In this document: positions 8,618-17,315 of the stretch, piece by piece
Position numbering within the stretch: the stretch's first letter is position 1
Layout: every line of letters starts with the position of its first letter
Assembly: GCA_938041655.1 (NCBI GenBank)
Contig: CALISW010000149.1
Location: 1-35,352 of the forward strand
DNA: 35,352 nt
Direction: 5' to 3'
Source: an uncultured Thiotrichales bacterium
GTDB lineage: Bacteria > Pseudomonadota > Gammaproteobacteria > CAZUMV01
Program-made: the position numbers and the translations under genes
The notes under the pieces: model-generated
What the model saw: the letters and a program-made list of their open reading frames with translations, nothing else
The model's database searches: none
Told to the model about the DNA's origin: nothing

Positions 8618-8800
8618 TTAAAAGATCAGCGTATCCATCAATGGATCAGACTCACTTTCTTTCAGTGCCATACGCTCACGTAATTTTTCAATCTTCTTAC
8701 GCGCTTCGATACTGGTCATTTTTTTGGGCTGAACTTTCTCAAGCAACTCATCTACGCGTTGCTCTTCTTCAGACCACTCATTTTCAAAATCATCAGACAT
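8618..8800 (-). CDS. Small acidic hypothetical protein (60 aa)
   Basis: I do not recognise this with certainty. It is a highly charged 60-residue protein: an acidic N-terminus (SDDFENEWSEEEQRVDELLEK) and then a basic helix (TSIEARKKIEKLRERMALKE). It resembles in composition the small PA3496-type proteins of gammaproteobacteria, which also have an ARRxIE-like helix, but that is a loose impression. AAGG lies 8 bases before the ATG. It is separated from lemA by about 190 bases holding a hairpin and a promoter, so it is probably a single-gene unit. No membrane segment or signal peptide is visible. Confidence 0.6.
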   Translation of the reverse strand: MSDDFENEWSEEEQRVDELLEKVQPKKMTSIEARKKIEKLRERMALKESESDPLMDTLIF

Positions 8801-9205
8801 TTTATTTACCTTGTTTTAGCCCGCCATTTAATTGGCGTGGAATCTTTATAGTCGAGTTGATCGATGCGAGTAAAGTAAATAACTGTGTCTCGATTACCAG
8901 GATGTGACGTAGCTCAATAGTCGTCCAACCAGAGGTAATTAAGCCCTGTTTAACGGTAGATTCAGACTCGGTTAAAATGTGAATCAGTCGCCATCCGACT
9001 TTAGAACTCCATCACAGTCAGTTGTAACCCAATCCTCTATCACTGTTAGATCAGCCCGATTGCATACCGCATAGCTGCAATGGTTGATGCAGTTATGTCT
9101 ACGCATTTCCTGTCAATCAGGATAAAATAGTTTTAACAATATTTAGTGAGCAGTAGTGGGAGTATTGCAGGCTGCATAACTATCAATCTCGGGAAAAGTA
9201 CTAAT
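8801..9205. other. Intergenic region between the small acidic gene and the aldehyde dehydrogenase
   Basis: This divergent gap of about 400 bases holds the promoters of both flanking genes. I see no convincing coding frame; a GTG at 9146 would only lengthen the aldehyde dehydrogenase. A weak CTGCA/TGCAG dyad lies near 9075-9092. An A/T-rich stretch at 9120-9145 (GATAAAATAG) may contain the promoter, but no clear -35/-10 pair stands out. Confidence 0.5.
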
Positions 9206-10672
9206 ATGACAATGCCAAAACTTAACGACCCTGCGTTACTGAAAGCACAAAACTATATCAATGGAAAATGGGTTGATGGAGGCGCCGGAACTATTGAAGT
9301 TAACAACCCTGCCAATAGCGAAACCATCATCACTATTGCTAATGGTGATGCCTCAGATGCAACCCTGGCGGTAGAAGCTGCTGCAGTCGCCTTTCAGAGC
9401 TGGCGTAAAAAAACCGCCAAAGAACGCTCAGGACAGCTTCGCAAGTGGTTTGATCTGATGGTAGAACATGCTGATGACCTTGGAGCTATCATGACGGCGG
9501 AGCAGGGCAAGCCACTGACTGAAGCTGTTGCGGAGGTTATGTATGGCGCTGGTTTTGTTGAATACTATGCCGAAGAATGCAAACGCAGCATGGGCAACAC
9601 AATACCAACCATCGCTGCTGACCGACGCTTACAAACCTACAAACAACCCGTTGGGGTTGTCGGTTGCATCACTCCCTGGAACTTCCCTAACGCCATGATC
9701 GCCCGTAAGGCCGGCCCGGCATTAGCAGCTGGTTGCACTATCGTCATCAAACCAGCAACCGAAACACCTTTGTCTGCTTTAGCATTATGTGAACTTGCAG
9801 AAAGAGCAGGTATCCCCGCCGGTGTAATCAATGTCGTTGTCGGCACCAATAGTCGTGAAATAGGCATGGTTTTGACACAACATGAAGCGGTAGCGAAATT
9901 TACCTTCACGGGATCAACGCCGGTTGGCAAAATATTGATGACTCAATGCGCCACCACCGTTAAAAAAATCTCGTTAGAGCTCGGCGGCAATGCACCATTT
10001 ATAGTATTTGAAGATGCGGATCTTGACGCCGCCGTCGATGACTGCATCGCCACCAAGTTCAGAAACTGCGGTCAGACTTGTGTCTGCACCAACCGAATTT
10101 ATGTACAAGACTCAATCGCAGAGGCATTCATAAGCCGACTTAAAACAGCCATCGAAGCACTACAGGTGGGTGACGGTTTTGCGAAAGACACCATAATCGG
10201 CCCACTGGTAAGCGACTCTGCGGTAAAAGAAATGAAGGTGCTCATGGATGACGCGAGGAATCACGGCGCTGATATTTTGGTTGGTGGTAACTCGCATGAG
10301 TTGGGCCACACATTTTTTGAGCCAACACTATTAACCAACATTTCTCCAGAAATGAAATTGGCCAACGAAGAAATCTTTGGTCCTATCGCTGCGGTTCAGA
10401 TTTTTGAAACTGAAAAAGAAGTCATTGAAAGAGCCAATGACACCGAGTACGGGCTGGCAGCCTATTTCTTTACCCGGGATGTTGGTCGCGTTATGCGCAT
10501 GTCTGAAAATCTGGACTACGGGATCGTGTGCTCAAACTCCGGTGTATTTTCAACCGAGGTTGCACCCTTTGGCGGCTGGAAACAATCTGGCATTGGTTCT
10601 GAAGGTGGCAAAGAAGGGATAGCGGAGTATTTCGAAACCAAATTCCATTCTATGGGTGGCATAGAATCGTAA
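9206..10672 (+). CDS. NAD(P)-dependent aldehyde dehydrogenase, succinate-semialdehyde dehydrogenase (GabD) type
   Basis: This soluble enzyme oxidises an aldehyde to the acid; by family the best guess is succinate semialdehyde to succinate. The 488-residue frame has the NAD-binding segment ITPWNFPNAMIARKAGPAL with Asn159, the catalytic Glu258 in SLELGGNAP, and nucleophile Cys292 in GQTCVCTNR. The CVC(A/T)NR sequence is typical of the GabD subgroup. I place the start at the ATG at 9206 (second choice 9212), because GabD proteins begin near KLNDPALL. A GTG 20 codons upstream gives a non-conserved extension. It converges on purU with a 24-base gap. Related enzymes act on other small semialdehydes, so substrate is not fixed. 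Confidence 0.88.
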   Translation: MTMPKLNDPALLKAQNYINGKWVDGGAGTIEVNNPANSETIITIANGDASDATLAVEAAAVAFQSWRKKTAKERSGQLRKWFDLMVEHADDLGAIMTAEQGKPLTEAVAEVMYGAGFVEYYAEECKRSMGNTIPTIAADRRLQTYKQPVGVVGCITPWNFPNAMIARKAGPALAAGCTIVIKPATETPLSALALCELAERAGIPAGVINVVVGTNSREIGMVLTQHEAVAKFTFTGSTPVGKILMTQCATTVKKISLELGGNAPFIVFEDADLDAAVDDCIATKFRNCGQTCVCTNRIYVQDSIAEAFISRLKTAIEALQVGDGFAKDTIIGPLVSDSAVKEMKVLMDDARNHGADILVGGNSHELGHTFFEPTLLTNISPEMKLANEEIFGPIAAVQIFETEKEVIERANDTEYGLAAYFFTRDVGRVMRMSENLDYGIVCSNSGVFSTEVAPFGGWKQSGIGSEGGKEGIAEYFETKFHSMGGIES

Positions 10673-10696
10673 GTTAATACATACAGCTCTCGTAGA

Positions 10697-11557
10697 CTAG
10701 TCTTTGAACACCACGGTTTTACTTTTATTGAGCAGTACTCTGTCCTCCAGGTGGTAATGAACCGCCCGTGCTAACACCCGTCGTTCAATATCACGACCTT
10801 TGCGCACCAGACTTTCTGGTGTATCGCTATGGCTCACCGTTTCAACATCCTGAACAATTATCGGCCCTTCATCCAGATCCGAATTTACATAATGCGCAGT
10901 TGCACCAATCATCTTCACGCCTCTGGCATAGGCTTGATGATAAGGGCGCCCTCCTTTAAAGCCAGGTAAAAAACTATGGTGAATGTTGATGCAACGTCCT
11001 TCAAGAAATGATGTCATCTCGGCGGATAAAATTTGCATATACCTCGCAAGAATAACCAATTCCACATCGGCTTGATCGATCACCTCTTTCAAAGCAGCTT
11101 CCTGCTCGGCCTTGGTTTCTTTACTGATTGGTAGATAGTGGAATGGAATATCACCCAGCAGACTGGTATTGATTGACTCTCGGGGATGGTTGGATACAAC
11201 CGCCACAATATCCATCGACAATTCACCAATACTATTACGATAAAGCAAATCAACCAGACAATGATCCAGTTTTGACACCATAATCAGCACACGCTGCCGG
11301 TGCGTCTTAGAGCGTAGTCTCAATTGCATATTGAATTGGGCTTTTAAAGGTGACAGACGTGCCTTGAGTGAGTCTTCGGCTGTAGCCTCACCCGCCATTC
11401 TAAACTCGACCCGCATAAAAAAGACACCCTGCTCAACATCATCAAACTGTTGCGCTTCGATAATGTTAGCGCCTGCATCATACAAAGCGGTAGTAACAGC
11501 AGACACAATACCGGGCTGGTCGTTACAAGAAAGCGTCAAGCAGTAGGCAGTATTCAA
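10697..11557 (-). CDS. purU: Formyltetrahydrofolate deformylase
   Basis: PurU hydrolyses 10-formyl-tetrahydrofolate to formate and free folate. An N-terminal ACT domain is seen at about 5-80 (CNDQPGIVSAVTTALYDAGANI). The formyltransferase-like domain follows, with INIHHSFLPGFKGGRPYHQAY, IGATAHYV and DLDEGPIIVQDVE, which include the expected catalytic Asn, His and Asp. Length 286 is normal. The start is a TTG, because no ATG or GTG lies in frame before an upstream stop, and the next residues match the family N-terminus. It follows the Rieske oxygenase gene by 96 bases on the same strand. PurU near Rieske demethylases is known from glycine-betaine gene clusters, where it recycles one-carbon units. 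Confidence 0.95.
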   Translation of the reverse strand: MNTAYCLTLSCNDQPGIVSAVTTALYDAGANIIEAQQFDDVEQGVFFMRVEFRMAGEATAEDSLKARLSPLKAQFNMQLRLRSKTHRQRVLIMVSKLDHCLVDLLYRNSIGELSMDIVAVVSNHPRESINTSLLGDIPFHYLPISKETKAEQEAALKEVIDQADVELVILARYMQILSAEMTSFLEGRCINIHHSFLPGFKGGRPYHQAYARGVKMIGATAHYVNSDLDEGPIIVQDVETVSHSDTPESLVRKGRDIERRVLARAVHYHLEDRVLLNKSKTVVFKD

Positions 11558-11653
11558 GAGTAGTTCTCGGTATTCAGTTTATGCATGGTAGTGTAACGTC
11601 TAATAGAGTGAATATTCACTTCGATTATAAAATTGAAATATAGATTTTGTCTA

Positions 11654-12907
11654 TCATGAACCATCAGACTGGAGACAATTCAAATACCAGCTGACAAACT
11701 TCATGCACAACTCTTCATACTGAGGATGATAAGGCCCGGGCTCATAGAATGCAGAGTTAACACCAGCGCTATTTCGCATCACAATGTACTCATCTTCCAG
11801 AGTTGTCTCATGCCATAACCAGATCAAACGCTCGAGATCGTAATCAACACCCTCTTGTGCATCACCACGCACAAACCAGACCACCTTCATTTCCGTTTCT
11901 TTTAGTCCCTTGGGAATAAAACGGTATAACACGCAGTGATCCGGATAGTTCAGCATGAATGATATTGGCCCCAGTTGAAAATCACCAGCCCCGCCATCGT
12001 AACCCTTGATTACTCCCATCAGAGGCGCAAGCGCTTTACCATTTTCGCTCCCGGTTTCATATCCTTCATACAAGGCATAGCGCATATGACTGACACAGCC
12101 ACCAAAACTTAACGCGTCTTCATAGACCCTGTAGAGGGAATCGCCAATACCTTCAACTCCGGTCATTTGCTCGGCACGCGCTAACATCGCCTGATTCAGA
12201 GGTTTAACTTTTTCTGGAGGTTCTTTGAGACTATGTGAACGTGAATAATACTTATGTGAGCTGGCACAGTGGTAGCACTCCAGATAATTCTCCAGACAAA
12301 GCTTCCAGTTAACCTCAACTGTGTAGGTTTTTTGATGAGCAACTTTAGCGTTAGCAAGCTCATAGGCACCCAGAGGAGCATTAATCAGATCAAGCGCCGG
12401 CAAAAACGATTTAGCGTCAGTGTCGAAGTTAATAAATATCAACCCCATGTACTGCTGCACCGCTACCGTTTTCAGCCCATAGTCAGCTTTATCAAAATCA
12501 ACATACGCTTCTGAAGCTCGTGGCGTCCGTAAAGCACCATTATTTTCATAGACCCAGCCATGATAGGGGCATACAAAGTGCTTGCTGTTGCCAGACCGTT
12601 TCTCGCAAACACGTGAGCCACGATGACGGCAGATATTATGCAGCGCGCGAATCTCACCCTGATCATCATGTGAAATGATGACCGAATCCTCACCGACATC
12701 AAATAACACATAATCACCCTTGTTCGGGATTTCGGAAATATGCGCGGCATATATCCAGCTTTTGAATAAGATCTGCTCTAACTCTAATTGATAAACTCGC
12801 TGAGAACGATAAAACCCGGATGCCAGTGAAAACCCCGGCATCTCTTGCTGCTTACTGAGCATCTCTTTGAGAGTGTCTCGGCTATCGTTACTATTAGAGA
12901 GATTCAT
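11654..12907 (-). CDS. Rieske non-heme iron oxygenase alpha subunit, quaternary-ammonium (CntA/GbcA-like) type
   Basis: This is an oxygenase component that would hydroxylate or demethylate a substrate with electrons from a separate reductase. The Rieske cluster ligands are Cys93, His95, Cys113 and His116 (CRHRGS...CPYHGW). The mononuclear iron site is ENYLECYHCASSH, with His213 and His218 and a likely third ligand Asp372. The residue bridging the two centres is Glu210, as in carnitine oxygenase CntA and betaine demethylase GbcA, rather than the Asp of aromatic-ring dioxygenases. Together with the neighbouring purU this favours N-demethylation or C-N cleavage of a quaternary amine. Substrate is unknown, and no reductase gene is visible nearby. 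Length 417 is typical. Confidence 0.88.
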   Translation of the reverse strand: MNLSNSNDSRDTLKEMLSKQQEMPGFSLASGFYRSQRVYQLELEQILFKSWIYAAHISEIPNKGDYVLFDVGEDSVIISHDDQGEIRALHNICRHRGSRVCEKRSGNSKHFVCPYHGWVYENNGALRTPRASEAYVDFDKADYGLKTVAVQQYMGLIFINFDTDAKSFLPALDLINAPLGAYELANAKVAHQKTYTVEVNWKLCLENYLECYHCASSHKYYSRSHSLKEPPEKVKPLNQAMLARAEQMTGVEGIGDSLYRVYEDALSFGGCVSHMRYALYEGYETGSENGKALAPLMGVIKGYDGGAGDFQLGPISFMLNYPDHCVLYRFIPKGLKETEMKVVWFVRGDAQEGVDYDLERLIWLWHETTLEDEYIVMRNSAGVNSAFYEPGPYHPQYEELCMKFVSWYLNCLQSDGS

Positions 12908-13020
12908 TATTCTTCACATCATCTGCTGCTACAATACACTGTCACCAGTATATAGTTTTTGAGAGCAAATGACGGCACTCAAGACTAACCATCTGAATAC
13001 CCAACAAGAGATCCACACAC

Positions 13021-14133
13021 ATGCTTCCAAAAAGAATTTTAATGGGTCCAGGCCCTTCCGATGTATCGCCAGAAGTACTTAATGCTATGGCACAACCCTG
13101 TATTGGACATCTTGATCCTGAATTTGTTGGTTTCATGGATGAGGTAAACACGTTGTTGAGAAAAACCTTCCTGACAGAGAATGCAGTGACTTTACCCATA
13201 TCTGCACCCGGCTCGGCCGGTATGGAATGCGCCTTTGTAAATTTGCTGGAACCAGGCGATGAAGTGGTTATTGCAATCAATGGCGTGTTTGGCATGCGTA
13301 TGGTTGAAAACGCCAAACGCTGTGGTGCTATACCCATCGCTGTTGAATTTGAATGGGGCAAACCGGTCGATCCAGATCAGATTGAAACTGCTCTCAAAGA
13401 AAACCCCAACGCCGTCGCGCTGGCTTTTGTGCACGCTGAAACCTCGACCGGGGTTCGCTCTGACGCACAAGCTCTATGCGCTCTGGCAAAGCAATACAAT
13501 TGTTTGAACATTGTTGACGCGGTCACTTCATTAGGCGGCATTGAACTACGAGTTGATGACTGGGGTATTGATGCCATTTACTCCGGCACACAAAAGTGTC
13601 TCTCTGCTCCGCCGGGGCTTTCGCCAGTCTCTTTTAACGACGCAGCAATGCAGCGCGTTAAAAAACGTAAGCAAGACCCGCAAAGCTGGTTTCTGGATTT
13701 GAACTTACTCACCGGCTATTGGGGAGCTGGAGCCAAACGCGCCTATCACCACACCGCACCGATCAATACGCTTTATGCATTGCATGCCGCGTTAACTCAA
13801 CTACATGAGGAAGGTCTGGAAAACTCGTGGCAGCGACATGCAGACAACTATGCAAAGCTTCGAGATGGCCTGCAAAGTCTAGGACTTGAATATGTGGTTG
13901 ATGAAGAATATCGCTTACCCGAACTCAACGCGATTAAAGTACCGGACGGTGTTGATGAGGCAGGCGTACGGAGTTATCTTTTGAATGAACACAATCTCGA
14001 GATTGGTGCAGGTCTCGGTCCGATGGCTGGAAAAATCTGGCGCATCGGTTTGATGGGTTCTTCATGTACTGAAAAACACGTTGAAATATGTCTAGCTGCG
14101 TTAGCAGAAGGTATTGAGAAAAATAAAAGCTGA
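13021..14133 (+). CDS. Class V aminotransferase, alanine-glyoxylate aminotransferase family
   Basis: This is a PLP enzyme that transfers an amino group, most likely to glyoxylate. The fold-type I class V pattern is clear: the start MGPGPSDVSPEVL, Asp166 in IVDAVTSLGG, and Schiff-base Lys192 in YSGTQKCLSAPPG. The rest (AYHHTAP, GLENSWQRH, IGAGLGPMAGKIWRIGLMG) tracks the human AGT type closely over the full 370 residues. Bacterial relatives include serine-glyoxylate and ureidoglycine-glyoxylate aminotransferases, so the donor amino acid is uncertain. It is divergent from the Rieske oxygenase, sharing a 113-base intergenic region, which suggests related regulation. Its 3' end converges on the MDR gene with an 8-base gap. 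Confidence 0.9.
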   Translation: MLPKRILMGPGPSDVSPEVLNAMAQPCIGHLDPEFVGFMDEVNTLLRKTFLTENAVTLPISAPGSAGMECAFVNLLEPGDEVVIAINGVFGMRMVENAKRCGAIPIAVEFEWGKPVDPDQIETALKENPNAVALAFVHAETSTGVRSDAQALCALAKQYNCLNIVDAVTSLGGIELRVDDWGIDAIYSGTQKCLSAPPGLSPVSFNDAAMQRVKKRKQDPQSWFLDLNLLTGYWGAGAKRAYHHTAPINTLYALHAALTQLHEEGLENSWQRHADNYAKLRDGLQSLGLEYVVDEEYRLPELNAIKVPDGVDEAGVRSYLLNEHNLEIGAGLGPMAGKIWRIGLMGSSCTEKHVEICLAALAEGIEKNKS

Positions 14134-14141
14134 ACTCAGCC

Positions 14142-15140
14142 TCAATACTCGACCACTATTTTGCCAAAGTGCTTGCCGGACTCTTGATGACTGAAAGCGT
14201 CAGCCAAATTTTCCAACGCAAAACTCTTATCCAGTACCGGCTTGAAGCCCGCAACGTTGATAGCACTGACCATGTCTTCCTGCATGCGCGCTGAACCTAC
14301 AGCAATGCCATGCATGGAGGCATGCTTGAAAAACACCTTGGGTAATACGATCGTCGCATCACGACCTCCGAGCACACCTAGCAAGGATATTTTTCCGCCA
14401 TAACCAATTGCCTCTATTGATTGCGGCAAAGTACTGGGGCCACCCACATCCAGAACATGATCTACTCCGCCCGTCATTTTGTTGATAGTTCTGCCCCAGC
14501 GCTCATCTTCTTTGTAATTCACCACCTCATCGGCACCTAGCTCTTTCAGCCTGGCCGCCTTTTCATCGCTTGAGGTAGTGGCATAAACAGTTGCGCCAGC
14601 GGCTTTGGCCAGTTGCAATCCAAAAATCGAAACTCCACCACTGCCCTCAACTAAAACCTTATCACCCGCTTTTAAACCACCCTCCACAATCAGTCCACGC
14701 CACGCAGTCAGTGCAGCACATGGCAAACTGGCGGCTTCGGCGAAACTGTAATCATCAGGAATAGTGGTAAGAGACCGCTGAGACACGCAAGAATATTCCT
14801 GCGCAAAACCATCGGTATTTTCACCGGCAATGGTTGAGGTGGTGGCTGCAGAAGCTTCACCATCTATCCAGTTCGGAAAAAAAAGCGACATGACCTTGTC
14901 ACCTTTCTGCCATTGGCTAACATTCTCACCAACCGCATCAATCACACCGGCACCATCAGACATCGGTACACGGCCATCATCAACGGGGATAGCACCAGCA
15001 GCCACCAGATAGTCGTGATAGTTCAACGAAGTTGCGTGCCAACGAACCCGCACCTGATCAGCTTGCGGCTCAGGCACGTCGCTTTCTACACTGGTTAAAT
15101 TATCAAGCCCACCTGGTTTTTTTATTTGCATTGCTTTCAT
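14142..15140 (-). CDS. Zinc-free MDR-family NAD(P)-dependent alcohol dehydrogenase/quinone reductase-like
   Basis: This is a 332-residue medium-chain dehydrogenase/reductase. It has a GroES-like N-terminal domain (SLNYHDYLVAAG) and a nucleotide-binding motif VLVEGSGGVSIFGLQLAKAAGA around 160-180. The zinc-binding His/Cys residues of classical alcohol dehydrogenases (GHE and the structural cysteines) are absent, so it is expected to be a zinc-independent reductase of quinones, enones or similar. It follows the acyl-CoA dehydrogenase by 12 bases on the same strand, so the two form an operon. The substrate cannot be deduced; an enoyl-type intermediate or aldehyde is possible given the partner. 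Confidence 0.87.
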   Translation of the reverse strand: MKAMQIKKPGGLDNLTSVESDVPEPQADQVRVRWHATSLNYHDYLVAAGAIPVDDGRVPMSDGAGVIDAVGENVSQWQKGDKVMSLFFPNWIDGEASAATTSTIAGENTDGFAQEYSCVSQRSLTTIPDDYSFAEAASLPCAALTAWRGLIVEGGLKAGDKVLVEGSGGVSIFGLQLAKAAGATVYATTSSDEKAARLKELGADEVVNYKEDERWGRTINKMTGGVDHVLDVGGPSTLPQSIEAIGYGGKISLLGVLGGRDATIVLPKVFFKHASMHGIAVGSARMQEDMVSAINVAGFKPVLDKSFALENLADAFSHQESGKHFGKIVVEY

Positions 15141-15152
15141 ATGTATTCCTGC

Positions 15153-16310
15153 TTAGTAGTCCCAATTATAATTATCGTCGAGTATTTCCCGGCTAATGAT
15201 GAGTTTCATAATCTCCGAACTACCGGCGTAAATACGACTCACCCTGGCATCGAGGAACATACGGCAAATATCGTATTCTTCCATGTACCCGGCACCACCA
15301 TGGAGTTGCACTCCCAAATCGACCATTTGCCATTCAGCCTCGCTCGCTTCAAGCTTTGCACGCGCTGCCAAACCGGCACTAAGTTCACCTTTGTTATGCA
15401 GCATCACCAGATGATCAAGATAAACCCCAAGAACATTAATGCGGGTTTCAACTTCTGCCAATTTAAACTGTGTATTCTGAAAATCAGCAATACGTTTACC
15501 GAAGGCTTTTCGCTGCAACACAAATTCTCGCGTGACTTTAAAGGCAGCTCTGGCCGAAGCGTAATAACCAACCGCACCGATGAGACGTTCTTCAGCCAAA
15601 CCTTCCATCAAATAATGAAAACCTTTACCGGGCTTACCGAGGACGTTTTCTTTAGGTACTTTGACGTCCTTGAAAAACAACTCAGCTGTGTCTTGTCCCT
15701 TTAACCCCATTTTATCGAGATTGCGTCCGCGCTCAAAACCTTCCATGCCGCGCTCAATTACCAACAACACCATCGCATGTCGACTTTCCTCACCCTCCAG
15801 CTTGGCCGCCGTCACTACGTAATCAGCATTAATGCCATTAGAGATGTAGGTTTTGGAACCATTGACTAAGAAGTGATCGCCTTTATCAGCCGCCATGGTT
15901 CGGATACCCGCCAGATCACTACCAGCATCAGGCTCGGACATACCTACTGCCAGAACCTTGTCACCTGAAACACATCCGGGAAGAAAGCGCTTTTTTTGTT
16001 CTTCAGTACCGAATCTGTCTATGTAGGGACCAACCAGCCGACTATGTAAGGTGTTGAACCAGTCAAAACAATGCGCCCTGCCAGTCTCTTCAATAATAAT
16101 TTGCTCATAGCGGAAGTCGCTATCCCCCATGCCACCGTATTTCTCATCAGGCCAGATCATTAAAAAACCCTGATCGCCGGCTTTTTTAAATATCTCACGA
16201 TCTACAATGCCCTGCTCTCGAAAACGTGGCATGTGTGGCGCCACTTCTTGCTCAAGAAACTTACGAAAAGCCTCTCTGAACATTACCTGTTCTTCACTAA
16301 AATCTCTCAT
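15153..16310 (-). CDS. Acyl-CoA dehydrogenase
   Basis: This is an FAD enzyme that oxidises acyl-CoA to trans-2-enoyl-CoA, passing electrons to ETF. All three domains are present: the N-terminal helical part (SEEQVMFREAFRKFLEQEV), the middle strand domain with VGMSEPDAGSDLAGI and GSKTYISNG, and the C-terminal bundle with RKAFGKRIADFQNTQFKLAE. GGAGYMEEYDICRMFLDAR contains the catalytic Glu at 345 (YxEEY position). The sequence ends IYAGSSEIMKLIISREIL. Length 385 is normal. It resembles the long/branched-chain ACAD groups, but acyl preference cannot be given. It is first in a two-gene operon with the MDR oxidoreductase. Confidence 0.95.
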   Translation of the reverse strand: MRDFSEEQVMFREAFRKFLEQEVAPHMPRFREQGIVDREIFKKAGDQGFLMIWPDEKYGGMGDSDFRYEQIIIEETGRAHCFDWFNTLHSRLVGPYIDRFGTEEQKKRFLPGCVSGDKVLAVGMSEPDAGSDLAGIRTMAADKGDHFLVNGSKTYISNGINADYVVTAAKLEGEESRHAMVLLVIERGMEGFERGRNLDKMGLKGQDTAELFFKDVKVPKENVLGKPGKGFHYLMEGLAEERLIGAVGYYASARAAFKVTREFVLQRKAFGKRIADFQNTQFKLAEVETRINVLGVYLDHLVMLHNKGELSAGLAARAKLEASEAEWQMVDLGVQLHGGAGYMEEYDICRMFLDARVSRIYAGSSEIMKLIISREILDDNYNWDY

Positions 16311-16541
16311 ACACTCTCTATAATTATTAACACTGTATTTTGAGCGACTATCTTGCTTTATTCATGGCCGGATTCCAATGCATAAGCTGCATTTAATTAA
16401 TCGCTACAGCCCATCACACACAAAACCTGAAAACTCGCCTTATTCAAAATGAAATACCACAATAAAAATGATCCAAAGATTCAATAGCTGATCAGTCAGA
16501 TGCTACACTTAAAAAACTGAACAGATTACCAAGGAATAAAG
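16311..16541. other. Divergent intergenic region, acyl-CoA dehydrogenase / NAD(P)-binding protein
   Basis: The gap must hold promoters for both directions. For the plus-strand gene, an extended -10 (TGCTACACT at 16501-16509) lies 33 bases before the ATG, with a poor TCAATA -35. AAGGAA gives a good ribosome site before 16542. No strong dyad or coding frame was noted. Confidence 0.35.
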
Positions 16542-17315
16542 ATGCGCATTGTTTTACGACTACTAGGAGCGTTGCTACTTCTCATTTTATTTGCAGCCAG
16601 TTACATTTATTTTTCATCACTGGCAAAAATTCCAGAGAGTCGTTTTACGCCAGACAATGCTGCGGCTGCACCTGAAAACAATGCTCCCATATTATTATTT
16701 GGTGCCACCCGCAACACCGGACTTGAGTTCGCAAAACAGCTCAGTGCGCGCGGTGAAAAAATCGTCGCTTTCGTTCGTCCAAGTTCGGATGTCAGCGCTC
16801 TAGAAGCTCTGGGAGCAGAGCTGTTAATGGGTGATGCCATGGATCCGGCAACTATTGAGGCCGCATTTGCCAGCCAACCGTTTCGCGCCATTATGAGTAC
16901 TGTTGGCTGTTTCAGCTGTGACCCGCCGGTAGACTTTACCGGCAACAAGAATATTATTGATGCCGCCAAAGCTGCCAACGTACCAAAAATGTTGTTCATT
17001 AGCACTATCGGTGCTGGCAGCAGCAAAGATTCATTGCCAGCGTTGCCCAGCTATTTTCTGCGAGGTGTATTACCTCTAAAAACCCAGGTTGAAGACTATT
17101 TAAAAGCCAGCGGCCTTGAGTACATAATTATCAGACCAGGTGGCTTGGGAAGTGACCCGGCAACTGGCAAAGGTCTGTTATCTGAAGACATAAAAGCCTT
17201 TGGATATATTGACCGCATTGAGCTGGCCACTCTGATGGTAGAGTGCATCGACAGCCCTTCATGTACCAATAAAACGCTGACCGCGATCGATGAACAGAAA
17301 AAATTACCCTGGTAA
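16542..17315 (+). CDS. Membrane-anchored NAD(P)H-binding (atypical SDR/NmrA-like) protein
   Basis: The 257-residue protein begins with a single hydrophobic segment (about 4-26), probably an uncleaved anchor, followed by a short Ala/Pro/Asn-rich linker. The dinucleotide-binding motif GATRNTG is at 54-60 in the ILLFGATRNTGLEFAKQL strand-helix. STIGAGSSKD and IIRPGGLG are typical of atypical SDRs related to NmrA and biliverdin reductase B. The classical YxxxK pair is not in its usual place, so it may be a sensor or a reductase of unknown substrate. It overlaps the lipoprotein gene by 26 bases. AAGGA lies 7 bases before the ATG. Confidence 0.8.
   Translation: MRIVLRLLGALLLLILFAASYIYFSSLAKIPESRFTPDNAAAAPENNAPILLFGATRNTGLEFAKQLSARGEKIVAFVRPSSDVSALEALGAELLMGDAMDPATIEAAFASQPFRAIMSTVGCFSCDPPVDFTGNKNIIDAAKAANVPKMLFISTIGAGSSKDSLPALPSYFLRGVLPLKTQVEDYLKASGLEYIIIRPGGLGSDPATGKGLLSEDIKAFGYIDRIELATLMVECIDSPSCTNKTLTAIDEQKKLPW

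Noticed and set aside
9146-9205. GTG at 9146 as an alternative start of the aldehyde dehydrogenase
   Set aside because: It adds 20 residues (SSSGSIAGCITIN...) not found in GabD-type enzymes; the ATG at 9206 fits the family.
15126-15704. 192-codon plus-strand frame opposite the acyl-CoA dehydrogenase
   Set aside because: The opposite strand encodes a full conserved acyl-CoA dehydrogenase; the frame shows no domain pattern.
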